Shown: positions 47,322-56,642, counted from the first letter of the stretch. The stretch is DNA of 64,000 bases from Shinella zoogloeoides (GCF_022682305.1 NZ_CP093528.1:3051501-3115500), one strand, 5' to 3'. Program-made: numbers and translations. The notes: a model not told the origin generated them from the letters alone.

Positions 47322-49985
47322 ATGAACTATCGGCATGCACAGCTTTCGTTCCGGGGATTGGGGTACTACGCTCCCGCTATCGTCGTGGCCGTCGCCGTGC
47401 TGATCGCGGCCTTCCTCGCCGATGTGCAGAAGCGCCGGCTGGAGGAGGAGTATCTGCGCTCCTATACGACGGAGCAGCTCGGCATCCTGCGCTCGCGGCT
47501 GCAGGGCAACATCCTCGGCAACATCAAGCTGGCACAGGGTCTCATCGCGACAGTCTCGACCGAACCGCACATGTCGCAGGAGCGCTACGCCACCCTCGCC
47601 AGCCGCATATTCAGCGAGGACAACCAGCTCCGCAGCCTCGCCATCGCACCGGATTTCGTCGTTTCCCTGGTCTATCCCCTGGAGGGCAACGAGCGCAGCC
47701 TCGGCCTCGACTACCGCAAGAACGACCGGCAGCGCGCCGCCGCCTTCCAGGTCCGCGAACGCGACCGGATGATCGTCACCGGTCCCATCGATCTCGTGCA
47801 GGGCGGCCGCGGCCTGATCGCACGCTATCCGCTCCACGCCGGCGCGGACAACACCTTCTTCGGCATCGCCTCGGCGGTGATCGACCTCGACACGCTGCTG
47901 AAGGGCAGCGGCTTCAAGAGCGATCTCAGGATCGCGGTCTCGATTTCCAGCCGCGCGCATGATGGCGGTGAGGCCAAGCCCGTCTTCAGCACCGCGACAC
48001 CAGTCGATGCAGACCCGGTGGTCATGTCCATCGATATCGGCCACGAGGTCTGGACCATGTCGGCCGCACCGCTGAAGGGCTGGCGCCAGCCGTCCGCCGA
48101 TCTCGGCGTCTTCCGCACGGGCCTTGCGGCGCTCTCCGTCATCATCCTCGTGCCGATGTTCTGGGTCGGCTACCTGATGAAGGACCGCCATCGGCACATC
48201 CTGGCCCTGCAGGACCGGGAAGAACAGCTCGAAGCCGTCTCGCAGCGCCTTCAGCTCGCGCTCGACGCCTCAAGGGTCGGCGTCTTCGAATACGATCCGG
48301 GAACCGGCACCCTCTCCTGGGACGCAGGCATGCGCGAACTCTACAACGTGCCCGCCGCGCGGCGGATCTGCGGCTACGAGGACTGGCGCACCGCCCTGCA
48401 TCCCGAGGATGTGGAGGAGGCCGAGCGGATCTTCGCCGTCGCCATCGAGACGGAAAAGCCCTACATCACGGAGTTCCGCGTGCTGACCAGGAGCGGCAGC
48501 GTTCGCCATGTCCGTGCCCACGGCATGACCTACCGCACCGCATCCGGCGCAAAGCGCATCGTCGGCGCCAACTGGGACGTGACGAAGGACCTCCAGCTCC
48601 AGGACGAACTGCTGAAGGCCAAGCTAACGGCCGAGGCGCAGAACCGGGCGCTGGAAGACGCCCGCCGCGCCATGGAGCATAACTCCCTGCACGACGCGCT
48701 GACGCGCCTGCCCAACCGCCGCTTCCTCGACCAGCAGCTCGCCCTTGCCGGAGACAGCGGCCGCCCGCTGACGCTCCTCCATATCGACCTCGACCGCTTC
48801 AAGGACATCAACGATACGCTAGGCCACGCCGCCGGCGACCAGGTGCTGAAACAGGCCGCCGGCGTGCTGCGCGCCCATGTGCCGGCGGAAGACTTCATCG
48901 CCCGCATCGGCGGCGACGAATTCGTGCTGCTCTCACACCGCGACCCGGCCATAGCCGATTTCGCAGCTCTTTCCGCCCGTCTCGTCGACGCGATCAGCGA
49001 GCCGATGACGATAGAAGGCCACGATTGCCGCATCGGGGCGAGCATCGGCATCGCCACGCGCAACGATGCGGAGGAATCCGCCGAGCAGCTTCTCGTCAAC
49101 GCCGATATCGCGCTCTACGAGGCCAAGCGCCATGGCCGAAACCGCGTGGAGGCCTTCAACGACGACCTGCGCCAGCGCACGGTCGAGATGAAACGGCTCA
49201 GCGACGAGATCCTGCGCGGCCTCGAGCGCCAGGAATTCCGCCCCTTCTTCCAGCCCCAGTTCGATGCCGAGACACTGGAAATCGTGGGCGTGGAGGCGCT
49301 GGCCCGCTGGGAGCACCCCACTCGCGGCTTCATCATGCCGGACATCTTCCTGCCCGTTGCCGAAAGCCTGAACGTGGTGGCGCAGATCGACGAGGCGATC
49401 CTCGATCAGGCGTTGTTCCAGATCGTCCGCTGGCAGGGCCAGGGCCTCGACGTGGCGCGCGTTTCCGTCAATGTCTCGTGCCAGCGGCTGCGTGACGAGA
49501 ACCTCATCGCCAAGCTGAAGGCGATGGCCATCCGGCCGGGCCTGCTCACCTTCGAGCTTCTGGAATCCATCTCCTTCGATACGGCCGACGAGGGCCTGAA
49601 GCAGGCCATCGAGGAGATCAAAGCGCTCGGCATCGATATCGAGATCGACGATTTCGGCAGCGGCCACGCCTCCATCGTCAGCCTTCTGGAACTGTCGCCC
49701 AAGCGGTTGAAGATCGACCGCCGGCTCGTGCAGCCGCTGCTCGAATCGACCGCACAGCAAAATCTCGTGCGCTCCATCATCGATATCGGCAAGATGCGCG
49801 ACATCGAGATCGTCGCGGAAGGGGTCGAGACGATGGCGCATGCCGAGCTGCTGCGCCGCCTCGGTTGTCACATCCTGCAGGGCTATGCGCTGGCGCGGCC
49901 GATGCCTGCGGACGACATGCTCGCCTTCGCCAAGGCCCGCACCTGGCTGCCGGCCGGAAAGCTCACGACGGCAAGAGCGAGCTGA
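47322..49985 (+). CDS. CHASE-PAS-GGDEF-EAL cyclic di-GMP protein
   Basis: An 887-aa inner membrane signalling protein. A first membrane helix (YYAPAIVVAVAVLIAAFLADVQ) and a second near residue 275 (GLAALSVIILVPMFWVGYLM) enclose a periplasmic CHASE-type sensor with LRSLAIAPDFVVSLVYPLEGN. A PAS/PAC region spans about residues 305-440. The GGDEF domain has an intact IGGDEFVLL. The EAL domain has VEALARWEHP and VNVSCQRLRDEN with IDDFGSGHAS. Both domains look catalytically competent, so the enzyme could make or break cyclic di-GMP depending on the signal. An in-frame GTG at 47298 is an alternative start with an AAGG upstream. Confidence 0.88.
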   Translation: MNYRHAQLSFRGLGYYAPAIVVAVAVLIAAFLADVQKRRLEEEYLRSYTTEQLGILRSRLQGNILGNIKLAQGLIATVSTEPHMSQERYATLASRIFSEDNQLRSLAIAPDFVVSLVYPLEGNERSLGLDYRKNDRQRAAAFQVRERDRMIVTGPIDLVQGGRGLIARYPLHAGADNTFFGIASAVIDLDTLLKGSGFKSDLRIAVSISSRAHDGGEAKPVFSTATPVDADPVVMSIDIGHEVWTMSAAPLKGWRQPSADLGVFRTGLAALSVIILVPMFWVGYLMKDRHRHILALQDREEQLEAVSQRLQLALDASRVGVFEYDPGTGTLSWDAGMRELYNVPAARRICGYEDWRTALHPEDVEEAERIFAVAIETEKPYITEFRVLTRSGSVRHVRAHGMTYRTASGAKRIVGANWDVTKDLQLQDELLKAKLTAEAQNRALEDARRAMEHNSLHDALTRLPNRRFLDQQLALAGDSGRPLTLLHIDLDRFKDINDTLGHAAGDQVLKQAAGVLRAHVPAEDFIARIGGDEFVLLSHRDPAIADFAALSARLVDAISEPMTIEGHDCRIGASIGIATRNDAEESAEQLLVNADIALYEAKRHGRNRVEAFNDDLRQRTVEMKRLSDEILRGLERQEFRPFFQPQFDAETLEIVGVEALARWEHPTRGFIMPDIFLPVAESLNVVAQIDEAILDQALFQIVRWQGQGLDVARVSVNVSCQRLRDENLIAKLKAMAIRPGLLTFELLESISFDTADEGLKQAIEEIKALGIDIEIDDFGSGHASIVSLLELSPKRLKIDRRLVQPLLESTAQQNLVRSIIDIGKMRDIEIVAEGVETMAHAELLRRLGCHILQGYALARPMPADDMLAFAKARTWLPAGKLTTARAS

Positions 49986-51102
49986 GCACGTCGGCAACGG
50001 CCCGGCCGTCATGGTGACCGCGCTGCCAGGGGTCTTCGAACTCACCGATCACCGCCTCCGCGCCGATGCGCGCGCAGGCCTCCTCCAGCGCCCCGTTGCC
50101 GAGATAGGCGAAGGCGCCTACGGTCTTCTCGAAGGGCAGGAGTTGGCGGTTCGCCAGCACATGGGTGAAGGGTCGCGCGCCCGCCCCCCCGCGTTCCTGC
50201 CAGAGGCCGGCGGCAATATCGAGCATGCGCGCAAGATCGACCCCGCGGGTCTCCCGGCATTGCAGGATATTGCCGATGAAGACCCGGCGGGCATGGACAT
50301 TGCGCGCGATGGCCGGCACGATACCGTCCACAAGCAGGTGCGGCAGCACGCTGGTGAAGAAGCTGCCCGGGCCGAACACGATGGCGTCGGCGCTCTCCAG
50401 GCTTTCGAGTGCGGCGTCGTTGGCGGGCACGCCCCCATCCCCCGCCGAAAGCGCGATCTCCTTTATGCCCACACGGCCCGGCCCCTCCTCCAGCGTCGTC
50501 ACGCGATGCTGGCCCTCGATGCGCGTATCGTCGTTCAGCACGGCTGAAAGCGTGACCCCGGCGGCCTCCGTCGACGGCCAGACATGGCCGGCAATGTCGC
50601 AAAGCTTCCGGAAGACGAAGATGGCGGTGTTGATATCGCCGTCATGGGCAAGATGCGCGCCCGTGAGGATGAAATTGCCGATGCTGCCGTTGCGGAAGTC
50701 GAAATCCGGCCCGATGGCCGCGCGGAAGATGCGCAGGTAGTTGAGGATCGCGCCGCGCAGACCCGGCTCCATGCGTTCGAGAAGCGGGTGCCGCGCCTCG
50801 GCGTAAAGCGCGAACTCGGCCTCGGCATCGGTCCTACTGCCGCTGGTCAGGCGCGCATTGCAGACCTTCACCACATCGCCCGCCCGGCCCTCGCCGTGCG
50901 CCATGGTCATCAGCGCCTGCCGGATATCACCGACGGCCAGAACGCCGAGATTCTCGCGGATCACCTTGGAGCTGCCGCCGCTGTCCCAGGCGGGGACGAT
51001 GCGGGTCAGCCGCACGGGCTTGGACAGCAGCGCCAGATTGGTCGAGCGACAGGCGCTGCCGCCCGAGAAAAGCACGATATGCGGCAAGCGGCTCTCAGCC
51101 AT
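49963..51102 (-). CDS. CofD/YvcK-like protein
   Basis: A 379-aa protein related to 2-phospho-L-lactate transferase CofD and YvcK (gluconeogenesis factor) proteins. Visible blocks are HIVLFSGGSACRSTNLALL at the N-terminus, WDSGGSSKVIRENLGVLAVGDIRQALM, NGSIGNFILTGA, and ADAIVFGPGSFFTSVLPHLLVDGI. These align with the substrate-binding loops of CofD-like proteins. GGAGG lies four bases before the ATG at 51102. The gene overlaps the 3' end of the converging EAL gene by 23 bases. No F420 biosynthesis or GAK-system partner (ATP-grasp, XXXCH) is nearby, so the function is open. Confidence 0.72.
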   Translation of the reverse strand: MAESRLPHIVLFSGGSACRSTNLALLSKPVRLTRIVPAWDSGGSSKVIRENLGVLAVGDIRQALMTMAHGEGRAGDVVKVCNARLTSGSRTDAEAEFALYAEARHPLLERMEPGLRGAILNYLRIFRAAIGPDFDFRNGSIGNFILTGAHLAHDGDINTAIFVFRKLCDIAGHVWPSTEAAGVTLSAVLNDDTRIEGQHRVTTLEEGPGRVGIKEIALSAGDGGVPANDAALESLESADAIVFGPGSFFTSVLPHLLVDGIVPAIARNVHARRVFIGNILQCRETRGVDLARMLDIAAGLWQERGGAGARPFTHVLANRQLLPFEKTVGAFAYLGNGALEEACARIGAEAVIGEFEDPWQRGHHDGRAVADVLSSLLPS

Positions 51103-51361
51103 CCGTCCTCCAGAATCCCCCTGGCTCGCAGCCGCGCATTCCGGGCGGCGGCGATCAGGGTTCCTGTATAGTCCTCCCGGGGCGCGCTGAAAATGGCATC
51201 CGTTACGGCCTGCACATACTCCCCGAAAATCCGCGAACGCGCGAAGCTGAGAAAAATATTCGCGTTTGCATGAACAAATCGCAGTTTTCTGCCCATCGTT
51301 TCGCGCCGATTTCTGCGATTGATCGCCCATCGAACATATAAGCCAGAAACGGAGTCCCAAG

Positions 51362-52135
51362 ATGAACTGGTTGAAGACCCTCGCCACCGCCGCCGCTCTC
51401 CAGGCAGCCGTTCTCGCCCCCGCCCATGCCGGCGAGAACCTTTCCGCCGTCAAGGCGGCCGGCGCGCTGAAGATCGGCACCGAGGGCACCTATGCACCCT
51501 TCACCTACCACGATGCGGACGGCAAGCTGGTCGGCTTCGACGTGGAGATCGGCGAGGCGATCGCCAAGAAGCTTGGCGTCAAGGCCGAGTTCCTCGAAGG
51601 CAAGTGGGACGGCCTGATCGCCGGCCTCGACGCCAACCGCTACGACGCCGTGATCAACCAGGTCGGCATCACCGAGGCGCGCAAGCAGAAATACGATTTC
51701 TCCGAGCCCTATATCGCATCCAAGGCCGTGCTGATCGTGCGCGCCGACGACGAGAGCATCAAGGGCTTCGCCGATCTCAAGGGCAAGAAATCCGCCCAGT
51801 CGCTGACCAGCAACTTCGGCAAGATCGCGGAAGGAGCCGGCGCCGAGCTCGTCGGCACCGACGGCTTCGACCAGTCGATCCAGCTCGTGCTGACCGGCCG
51901 CGCCGACGCGACCATCAATGACAGCCTGTCCTTCCTCGACTTCAAGAAGCACAAGCCCGACGCCAATGTGAAGATCGTCGCCGAGCAGGAAAACGCCGAC
52001 TATTCCGGCGTCATCATCCGCAAGGGCGAGCCGGAGCTTCTGGAAGCGATCAACAAGGCGCTCGTCGACATCAAGGCCGACGGCACCTACCAGGCGATCT
52101 CGGACAAGTATTTCGGCCAGGACGTCTCCAAGTAA
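51362..52135 (+). CDS. Polar amino acid (cystine-like) ABC transporter, substrate-binding protein
   Basis: A 257-aa periplasmic protein of SBP family 3. Signal peptide MNWLKTLATAAALQAAVLAPAHA, then LKIGTEGTYAPFTYHDADGKLVGFDVEIGEAIAKKLG, which is the family signature, and DFSEPYIASKAVLIV. It resembles TcyJ/FliY cystine binders. GGAGTCCCAAG precedes the ATG. The ligand is a polar amino acid by family; cystine is a preference, not proven. Permease and ATPase follow after a hairpin. Confidence 0.85.
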   Translation: MNWLKTLATAAALQAAVLAPAHAGENLSAVKAAGALKIGTEGTYAPFTYHDADGKLVGFDVEIGEAIAKKLGVKAEFLEGKWDGLIAGLDANRYDAVINQVGITEARKQKYDFSEPYIASKAVLIVRADDESIKGFADLKGKKSAQSLTSNFGKIAEGAGAELVGTDGFDQSIQLVLTGRADATINDSLSFLDFKKHKPDANVKIVAEQENADYSGVIIRKGEPELLEAINKALVDIKADGTYQAISDKYFGQDVSK

Positions 52136-52144
52136 GTCCTGTCC

Positions 52145-52170
52145 GGGCCGGCTTCGCGCCGGCCCTTTCC
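52145..52170 (+). terminator. Hairpin between binding-protein and permease genes
   Basis: GGGCCGGC-TTCGC-GCCGGCCC, followed by TTTCCT. Placed after the binding-protein gene it is likely an attenuator or mRNA stabiliser that gives more binding protein than membrane components. Confidence 0.65.
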
Positions 52171-52240
52171 TCGCCTATAAATATCCGTGAGAACTGGCCG
52201 GGCCTCTCCCCGGCCAGCCGCATTTCGGAGGATGCTCCCC

Positions 52241-52921
52241 GTGCCGCCGTGGCTTCAACTGATGCTGGATTCGCTTGCCCCCCTGCTCTGGGCCGCGCTC
52301 GTCTTCACCATTCCGCTCACCCTCGCCTCCTTCGTGCTCGGCCTTGCGCTCGGCCTCGTCACTGCCGTCGTGCGGCTGTTCGGCCCGCGGCCGTTTTCCG
52401 CCGTCGCACGCTTCTACGTCTGGGTGATCCGCGGCACGCCGCTGCTGGTGCAGCTCTTCGTCATCTTCTATGGCCTGCCGAGCGTCGGCATCCTGCTCGA
52501 CGCCTTCCCGGCGGCTCTCATCGGCTTCACGCTGAATGTCGGGGCCTATACGTCGGAGATCATCCGCGCCGTCATCGCCTCCGTGCCGCGCGGCCAGTGG
52601 GAAGCAGCCTATTCGATCGGTATGAGCTGGTCGCAGGCCATGCGCCGCACCATCCTGCCGCAGGCGGCGCGCGTCGCCGTGCCGCCGCTGTCCAACACCT
52701 TCATCTCGCTGGTGAAGGACACCTCGCTCGCAGCAGCCGTCACCGTCCCGGAACTGTTCCAGACCGCGCAGCGCATCGTCGCCACCACCTATGAACCGCT
52801 GATCCTCTACATCGAGGCGGCGCTGATCTATCTGGCGCTCAGCTCCGTGCTCTCGGCCCTTCAGGTCCGGCTCGAAAAGCGCTTCTCCCGCTATGGCGGC
52901 TTCCTGGAGGCCCGCACATGA
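52241..52921 (+). CDS. Polar amino acid ABC transporter, permease
   Basis: A 226-aa HisM/GlnP-type permease with about five helices. The EAA-like loop is PRGQWEAAYSIGMSWSQAMRRTILPQAARV. The GTG at 52241 is chosen because GGAGG lies ten bases upstream; the ATG nine bases earlier would sit directly on the ribosome site. It overlaps the ATPase gene by four bases. Confidence 0.88.
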   Translation: MPPWLQLMLDSLAPLLWAALVFTIPLTLASFVLGLALGLVTAVVRLFGPRPFSAVARFYVWVIRGTPLLVQLFVIFYGLPSVGILLDAFPAALIGFTLNVGAYTSEIIRAVIASVPRGQWEAAYSIGMSWSQAMRRTILPQAARVAVPPLSNTFISLVKDTSLAAAVTVPELFQTAQRIVATTYEPLILYIEAALIYLALSSVLSALQVRLEKRFSRYGGFLEART

Positions 52922-53679
52922 TCGAACTGTCCCATATCGAAAAGCGCTTCGGCGACAACCACGTCCTGCGCGACATCAGCCTGCGGCTCGCCGAAGGCTC
53001 GGTCACGGCACTGGTCGGCCCGTCCGGCGGCGGCAAGAGCACGCTGCTGCGCTGCATCAACCTCCTGGAAACCCCAACCTCCGGCACGATCCGGCTCGGG
53101 GAGGAGACCATCGAATTCGCACCCGGCCGCAAGGTCGGCTGGGATGCGATCCAGAAACTGCGCCGCCAGACCGGCATGGTCTTCCAGAATTTCCAGCTCT
53201 TCCCGCACCAGACGGCCATCGCCAATGTCATGGAAGGCCTCGTCACCGTGCTGAAATGGCCGGCCGACAAGGCCCGCGCCCGCGCGCTCGAACTGCTCGA
53301 GAAAGTCGGCATGGCGCACAAGGCCGATGCCTGGCCCGCGACCCTTTCCGGCGGCCAGCAGCAGCGCGTCGCCATCGCCCGGGCGCTCGCCCCCTCGCCG
53401 CGTGTCCTTCTCTGCGACGAGCCGACTTCGGCGCTCGATCCGGAGCTTTCCGAGGAGGTTGTCGAGGTGCTGAGCCGGCTTGCTCGCGAGGGCACGACGA
53501 TGGTCATGGCGACGCACGACCTGCGCCTCGCCTCACGGGTCGCCGACACCGTGGTTTTCCTCGATGGCGGCGTCGTCGTGGAACAGGGACCGCCCCGAAC
53601 CGTCTTCTCCGCCCCGGAGCGCGAGCGCACGAAAAAGTTCATCGCCTCACTCAGCGCGCCGCACAGCTACGACATCTAG
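52918..53679 (+). CDS. Polar amino acid ABC transporter, ATP-binding protein
   Basis: A 253-aa GlnQ/TcyN-type ATPase. Walker A is GPSGGGKSTLLRCINLLE, signature LSGGQQQRVAIARALAPSPRVLLCDEPTSALDPEL with Walker B in the same run, and MATHDLRLASRVADTVVFLDGG for the H-loop. It ends the three-gene importer operon. Confidence 0.93.
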   Translation: MIELSHIEKRFGDNHVLRDISLRLAEGSVTALVGPSGGGKSTLLRCINLLETPTSGTIRLGEETIEFAPGRKVGWDAIQKLRRQTGMVFQNFQLFPHQTAIANVMEGLVTVLKWPADKARARALELLEKVGMAHKADAWPATLSGGQQQRVAIARALAPSPRVLLCDEPTSALDPELSEEVVEVLSRLAREGTTMVMATHDLRLASRVADTVVFLDGGVVVEQGPPRTVFSAPERERTKKFIASLSAPHSYDI

Positions 53680-53778
53680 ACACACGCCGCCACACGCCCA
53701 AAGGGCAGGGAATTCGCCCCCTCGGCAGTTGCATCAAACCGGCGATTCAAGCAAAATGAGGCGATATTCGCATCTCGC

Positions 53779-53792
53779 CATGCCCCGGCATG
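53779..53792. promoter_or_regulatory. Palindrome upstream of the XRE regulator
   Basis: CATGCC-CC-GGCATG is a perfect inverted repeat 21 bases before the start of the XRE gene. It may be an autoregulatory operator or a leader hairpin. Confidence 0.4.
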
Positions 53793-53813
53793 TCCAACAG
53801 GGGAGAAAGTCCC

Positions 53814-54263
53814 ATGAACAAGAAAACACCGAACCCGATCGACGTTTTCGTCGGTTCCCGCGTCCGCCTGCGCCGCCTCATGGTGGGCATGAGCCAGGAA
53901 GCGCTTGCCGACCGTCTCGGCGTGACATTCCAGCAGGTTCAGAAATACGAGAAGGGCACCAACCGCATCAGCGCCAGCCGCCTTCAGGCGATCTCCGACG
54001 TCTTCCGCGTTCCGCCGAGCTTCTTCTTCCAGGACGACGACAATGCGGCATCGGCGACCGGTGTCGCCCATGAGACCGGCGACGTCTCCACCTTCGTTTC
54101 CTCCAAGGAGGGCCTCGATCTCAACCGCGCCTTCCTGAAGATCGAGGACGCCAGCGTCCGCAAGTCGATCATCGCGCTCGCCACCGCACTGTCCAAGGCC
54201 GGCGCCAACGCCGCCTCCGAAGCCGGTGACCGGGCCGAAAGCGCGACGGAACTGCGGATCTGA
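53814..54263 (+). CDS. XRE family transcriptional regulator, PraR/PhrR-like
   Basis: A 149-aa helix-turn-helix protein. The XRE domain covers residues 10-66: VFVGSRVRLRRLMVGMSQEALADRLGVTFQQVQKYEKGTNRISASRL. The C-terminal part (residues 70-149) is the variable region found in PraR/PhrR-type regulators of rhizobia, which influence attachment and quorum sensing. GGGGAGAAAG precedes the ATG at 53814; the longer frame lacks a ribosome site. It ends seven bases before the next regulator gene. Confidence 0.85.
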   Translation: MNKKTPNPIDVFVGSRVRLRRLMVGMSQEALADRLGVTFQQVQKYEKGTNRISASRLQAISDVFRVPPSFFFQDDDNAASATGVAHETGDVSTFVSSKEGLDLNRAFLKIEDASVRKSIIALATALSKAGANAASEAGDRAESATELRI

Positions 54264-54269
54264 CGCCCA

Positions 54270-56078
54270 ATGCAGGCGCGGCTGCAGTCATTCGGGCACC
54301 TGCGCCTGCTCGATGAGAGCGGCGGCGACATCGCCTTTCCCGAGAAGGCGCTTCTCATCCTCTGCTATCTGCGTACCCGTGGCCTGTCGAGCATGTCGCG
54401 GGCCGACGCGGCGGGCCTCTTCTGGGACGACGCGAACACGGCGGCGGCCTATGCCAGCCTCCGGCAGACCGTATCGCGCGTGCAGAAGCGCCAGCGGGAT
54501 CTCGGCCAGACCTATCTGACCTTCACCGACACCGATATTGCGCTCGGACCGGACCGCGTCGAGAGCGATGTCGAGCTGGTACGCGAGGACGCCGGCCTCG
54601 AGGTTCTGGCCGACCTGCTTGCCGACGAGTTCCTGAAGCATGTCAGGCCGGGCAAGCCCGCTCTTGCGGGCTGGATCGCACTACAGCGCACCGCACACGT
54701 CGCTCTCCTGCGCCGCACCCTGCTCCAGGACTCGGTGCAGGGCGGCACCGGCGCGCGGCAGGCCCGCTCGGCCGCCGCGCTTCGCCTTCTGGAGACCAAT
54801 CCCGAGGACGAGGAGGTGCGCGCCGTGCTGACCGGCCAGCCAGTCGTCCCTACGGCACTCGTATCTCGCCGTCCGGCGGAGGCTGTCTCGCCGCTGCCCA
54901 TGGACGCCATGCTCCCGCGGCACAGCCTGCCGCGCCTCCTGCTGCTGCCGCCAGCCGCCACCCACGCGTCGCGCGTTGCCGCGCGCTTTTCCGAAGCACT
55001 GATCGAGGATGTCACGATCGGGCTTTGCGCCCTGCGCTCGATCTCGATCATCGCTCCGCATACGGCCGCACAGATCTCGCTCCAGGCAGACCGCGCCGCC
55101 ACCTACGCACGACACAAGATCAGCTATATCCTGGAAACGCGCCTGCGCGACGAAGGCGACCGGCACTCGCTTTTCGCCCAGCTCCTCTTCTTCGGCGGCG
55201 ACGAGGTCATCTGGGCCGAGCGTTTTCCCCTGTCGACCGAGGGGCTGGCGCGATCAAGGCAGGTGATAGCCCGCCAGATCACCGGCGCCCTCGCTACCGA
55301 AATCGAGCGCAACGAACTGGTCCGCCACGACTACGAGCGGGATGCCGTCGCCTATCACAGCTTCCTCATCGGCCAGGGGCAGCTCAAGAACCTCGATCTG
55401 CGCGACATCCGCCGCGCCCGCAAGAGTTTCCGTGACGCCCTGCAGGCGAGCGCCGGCTTCGCGCCGGCCATGGGCGGCCTTGCCCGCAGCTATTTCCTCG
55501 AATGGCTGGTGACGGCAAGAGGCGACGGCGACCTGTTGCACCAGGCCCAGCACCACGCCGAAACGGCCATCCAGGCCGACGAGCACCTGCCCACCGGCTA
55601 TCGCGAACTCGGTGTGGTCAAGCTCTATGCCCGGCAGTTCGATGAGAGCCTGGCCTATCTCGACCGCGCCGAGGCACTGAGTCCGCACTATGCCAACGTG
55701 ATCGCCAGCCATGCCGATACATTGGTGCAGGCGTCGCGCCCGGATGTCGGCCTGGAGAAGATCAAGCACGCAATCGACCTAAACCCGCTGCCGCCCGACG
55801 AATATTTCTGGACCGCCGCCGGGGCTGCCTACGCGCTGGGCAGCTATGAGGAAGCATTGGCCTACATTGCCCGGATGAAGGACAAGGAGCCGGTCCACCG
55901 GCTGTCGGCGGCATGCTGGGCCATGCTGGGAGACACCAGGAAGGCCCGCCTGTTCATGCGCCGCACCTATGAAAGCAATCCCAACTTCGATCTCGAAGCC
56001 TGGATGACGATCGTTCCCTTCAAGGAAGACTGGCAGCGGCAGCATTACTACGAAGGCCTCAAGCGCGCCGGCTTTTGA
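54270..56078 (+). CDS. BTAD-type transcriptional regulator with TPR repeats
   Basis: A 602-aa protein. The N-terminal part (1-200) resembles the winged-helix and BTAD domain of SARP or HilA-like activators: LRLLDESGGDIAFPEKALLILCYLRTRG, WDDANTAAAYASLRQTVSRVQKRQ. A TolB-like or adenylate-cyclase-associated segment follows (LLLLPPAATHASRVAARFSEALIEDVTIGL). TPR units occupy about residues 380-590, including the repeated GYRELGVVKLYARQFDESLAYLDRAEAL block. It has no cyclase catalytic domain. It is co-directional with, and seven bases from, the XRE regulator, so the two are probably co-expressed. Targets are unknown. Confidence 0.72.
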   Translation: MQARLQSFGHLRLLDESGGDIAFPEKALLILCYLRTRGLSSMSRADAAGLFWDDANTAAAYASLRQTVSRVQKRQRDLGQTYLTFTDTDIALGPDRVESDVELVREDAGLEVLADLLADEFLKHVRPGKPALAGWIALQRTAHVALLRRTLLQDSVQGGTGARQARSAAALRLLETNPEDEEVRAVLTGQPVVPTALVSRRPAEAVSPLPMDAMLPRHSLPRLLLLPPAATHASRVAARFSEALIEDVTIGLCALRSISIIAPHTAAQISLQADRAATYARHKISYILETRLRDEGDRHSLFAQLLFFGGDEVIWAERFPLSTEGLARSRQVIARQITGALATEIERNELVRHDYERDAVAYHSFLIGQGQLKNLDLRDIRRARKSFRDALQASAGFAPAMGGLARSYFLEWLVTARGDGDLLHQAQHHAETAIQADEHLPTGYRELGVVKLYARQFDESLAYLDRAEALSPHYANVIASHADTLVQASRPDVGLEKIKHAIDLNPLPPDEYFWTAAGAAYALGSYEEALAYIARMKDKEPVHRLSAACWAMLGDTRKARLFMRRTYESNPNFDLEAWMTIVPFKEDWQRQHYYEGLKRAGF

Positions 56079-56291
56079 CGGCCAGCAAACCGGCCGCCAG
56101 ACGGCCAGGTTGTCTCCAGCCTCCGCAACCTGTCCCTGTAACCGCCACGACGACTGGAAGCGCGCCCTCGCCATTCCACCACCGCAGAATCCTGAAAGGC
56201 CGGGAATCCTGCATTCCGATCATGCCCCAAGGCCTATCGCGGCAAGGCAACCGGCAACGCAGAAATCTAAGGAATTTCCCATTGCACGTGT

Positions 56292-56336
56292 GTCACGCTC
56301 AAGTCACGCGCGAAGTCGGGGAGTCACGCCTATATT
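56292..56336 (+). promoter_or_regulatory. Direct-repeat array upstream of the 71-aa gene
   Basis: GTCACGC occurs at 56292, 56303 and 56323. The first two form 7-bp repeats with 11-bp period, like sites of OmpR/PhoB-type regulators, and the third precedes TATATT (56331-56336), a likely -10. No regulator is assigned. Confidence 0.45.
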
Positions 56337-56368
56337 GGGCTGGGGCTAATTTCTGGGGGCATGGGGTT

Positions 56369-56584
56369 ATGAAAACCGAAACCGACGAGCGGGGCACTGA
56401 ACTGCTGGCATTGGCGCGTCTTGTCGCCTTCGCGCTGGAATCCGCGAAATCACTTGACACCGAAGTCGTCGAATTCTGTCTGGACAAGGCGCTGCGGGCG
56501 GTGCTCGACGAGATCGACGAACCCGCGCGCATGATGCTGACGGCAAAAGACATCACGCTGATGAACCGCTCGCCCATCTGCTGA
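56369..56584 (+). CDS. Small protein of unknown function
   Basis: A 71-aa helical protein, MKTETDERGTELLALARL then SLDTEVVEFCLDKALRAVLDEIDE. GGGGCATGGGGTT precedes the ATG, a weak ribosome site. There is no signal peptide. Upstream lies an array of GTCACGC repeats and a -10-like TATATT, and downstream a GC-rich hairpin, which together give a complete small transcription unit. I do not recognise the family. Confidence 0.6.
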   Translation: MKTETDERGTELLALARLVAFALESAKSLDTEVVEFCLDKALRAVLDEIDEPARMMLTAKDITLMNRSPIC

Positions 56585-56609
56585 GCACGGGCAGCCGGCA
56601 TTTTCCGCC

Positions 56610-56642
56610 GCCCCGCCGCCGGAAACGGCAGCGGGGGCTTTC
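56610..56642 (+). terminator. Terminator after the 71-aa gene
   Basis: GCCCCGCCGCCG-GAAA-CGGCAGCGGGGGC forms a stem with one mismatch, followed by TTTCCT. Confidence 0.7.
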
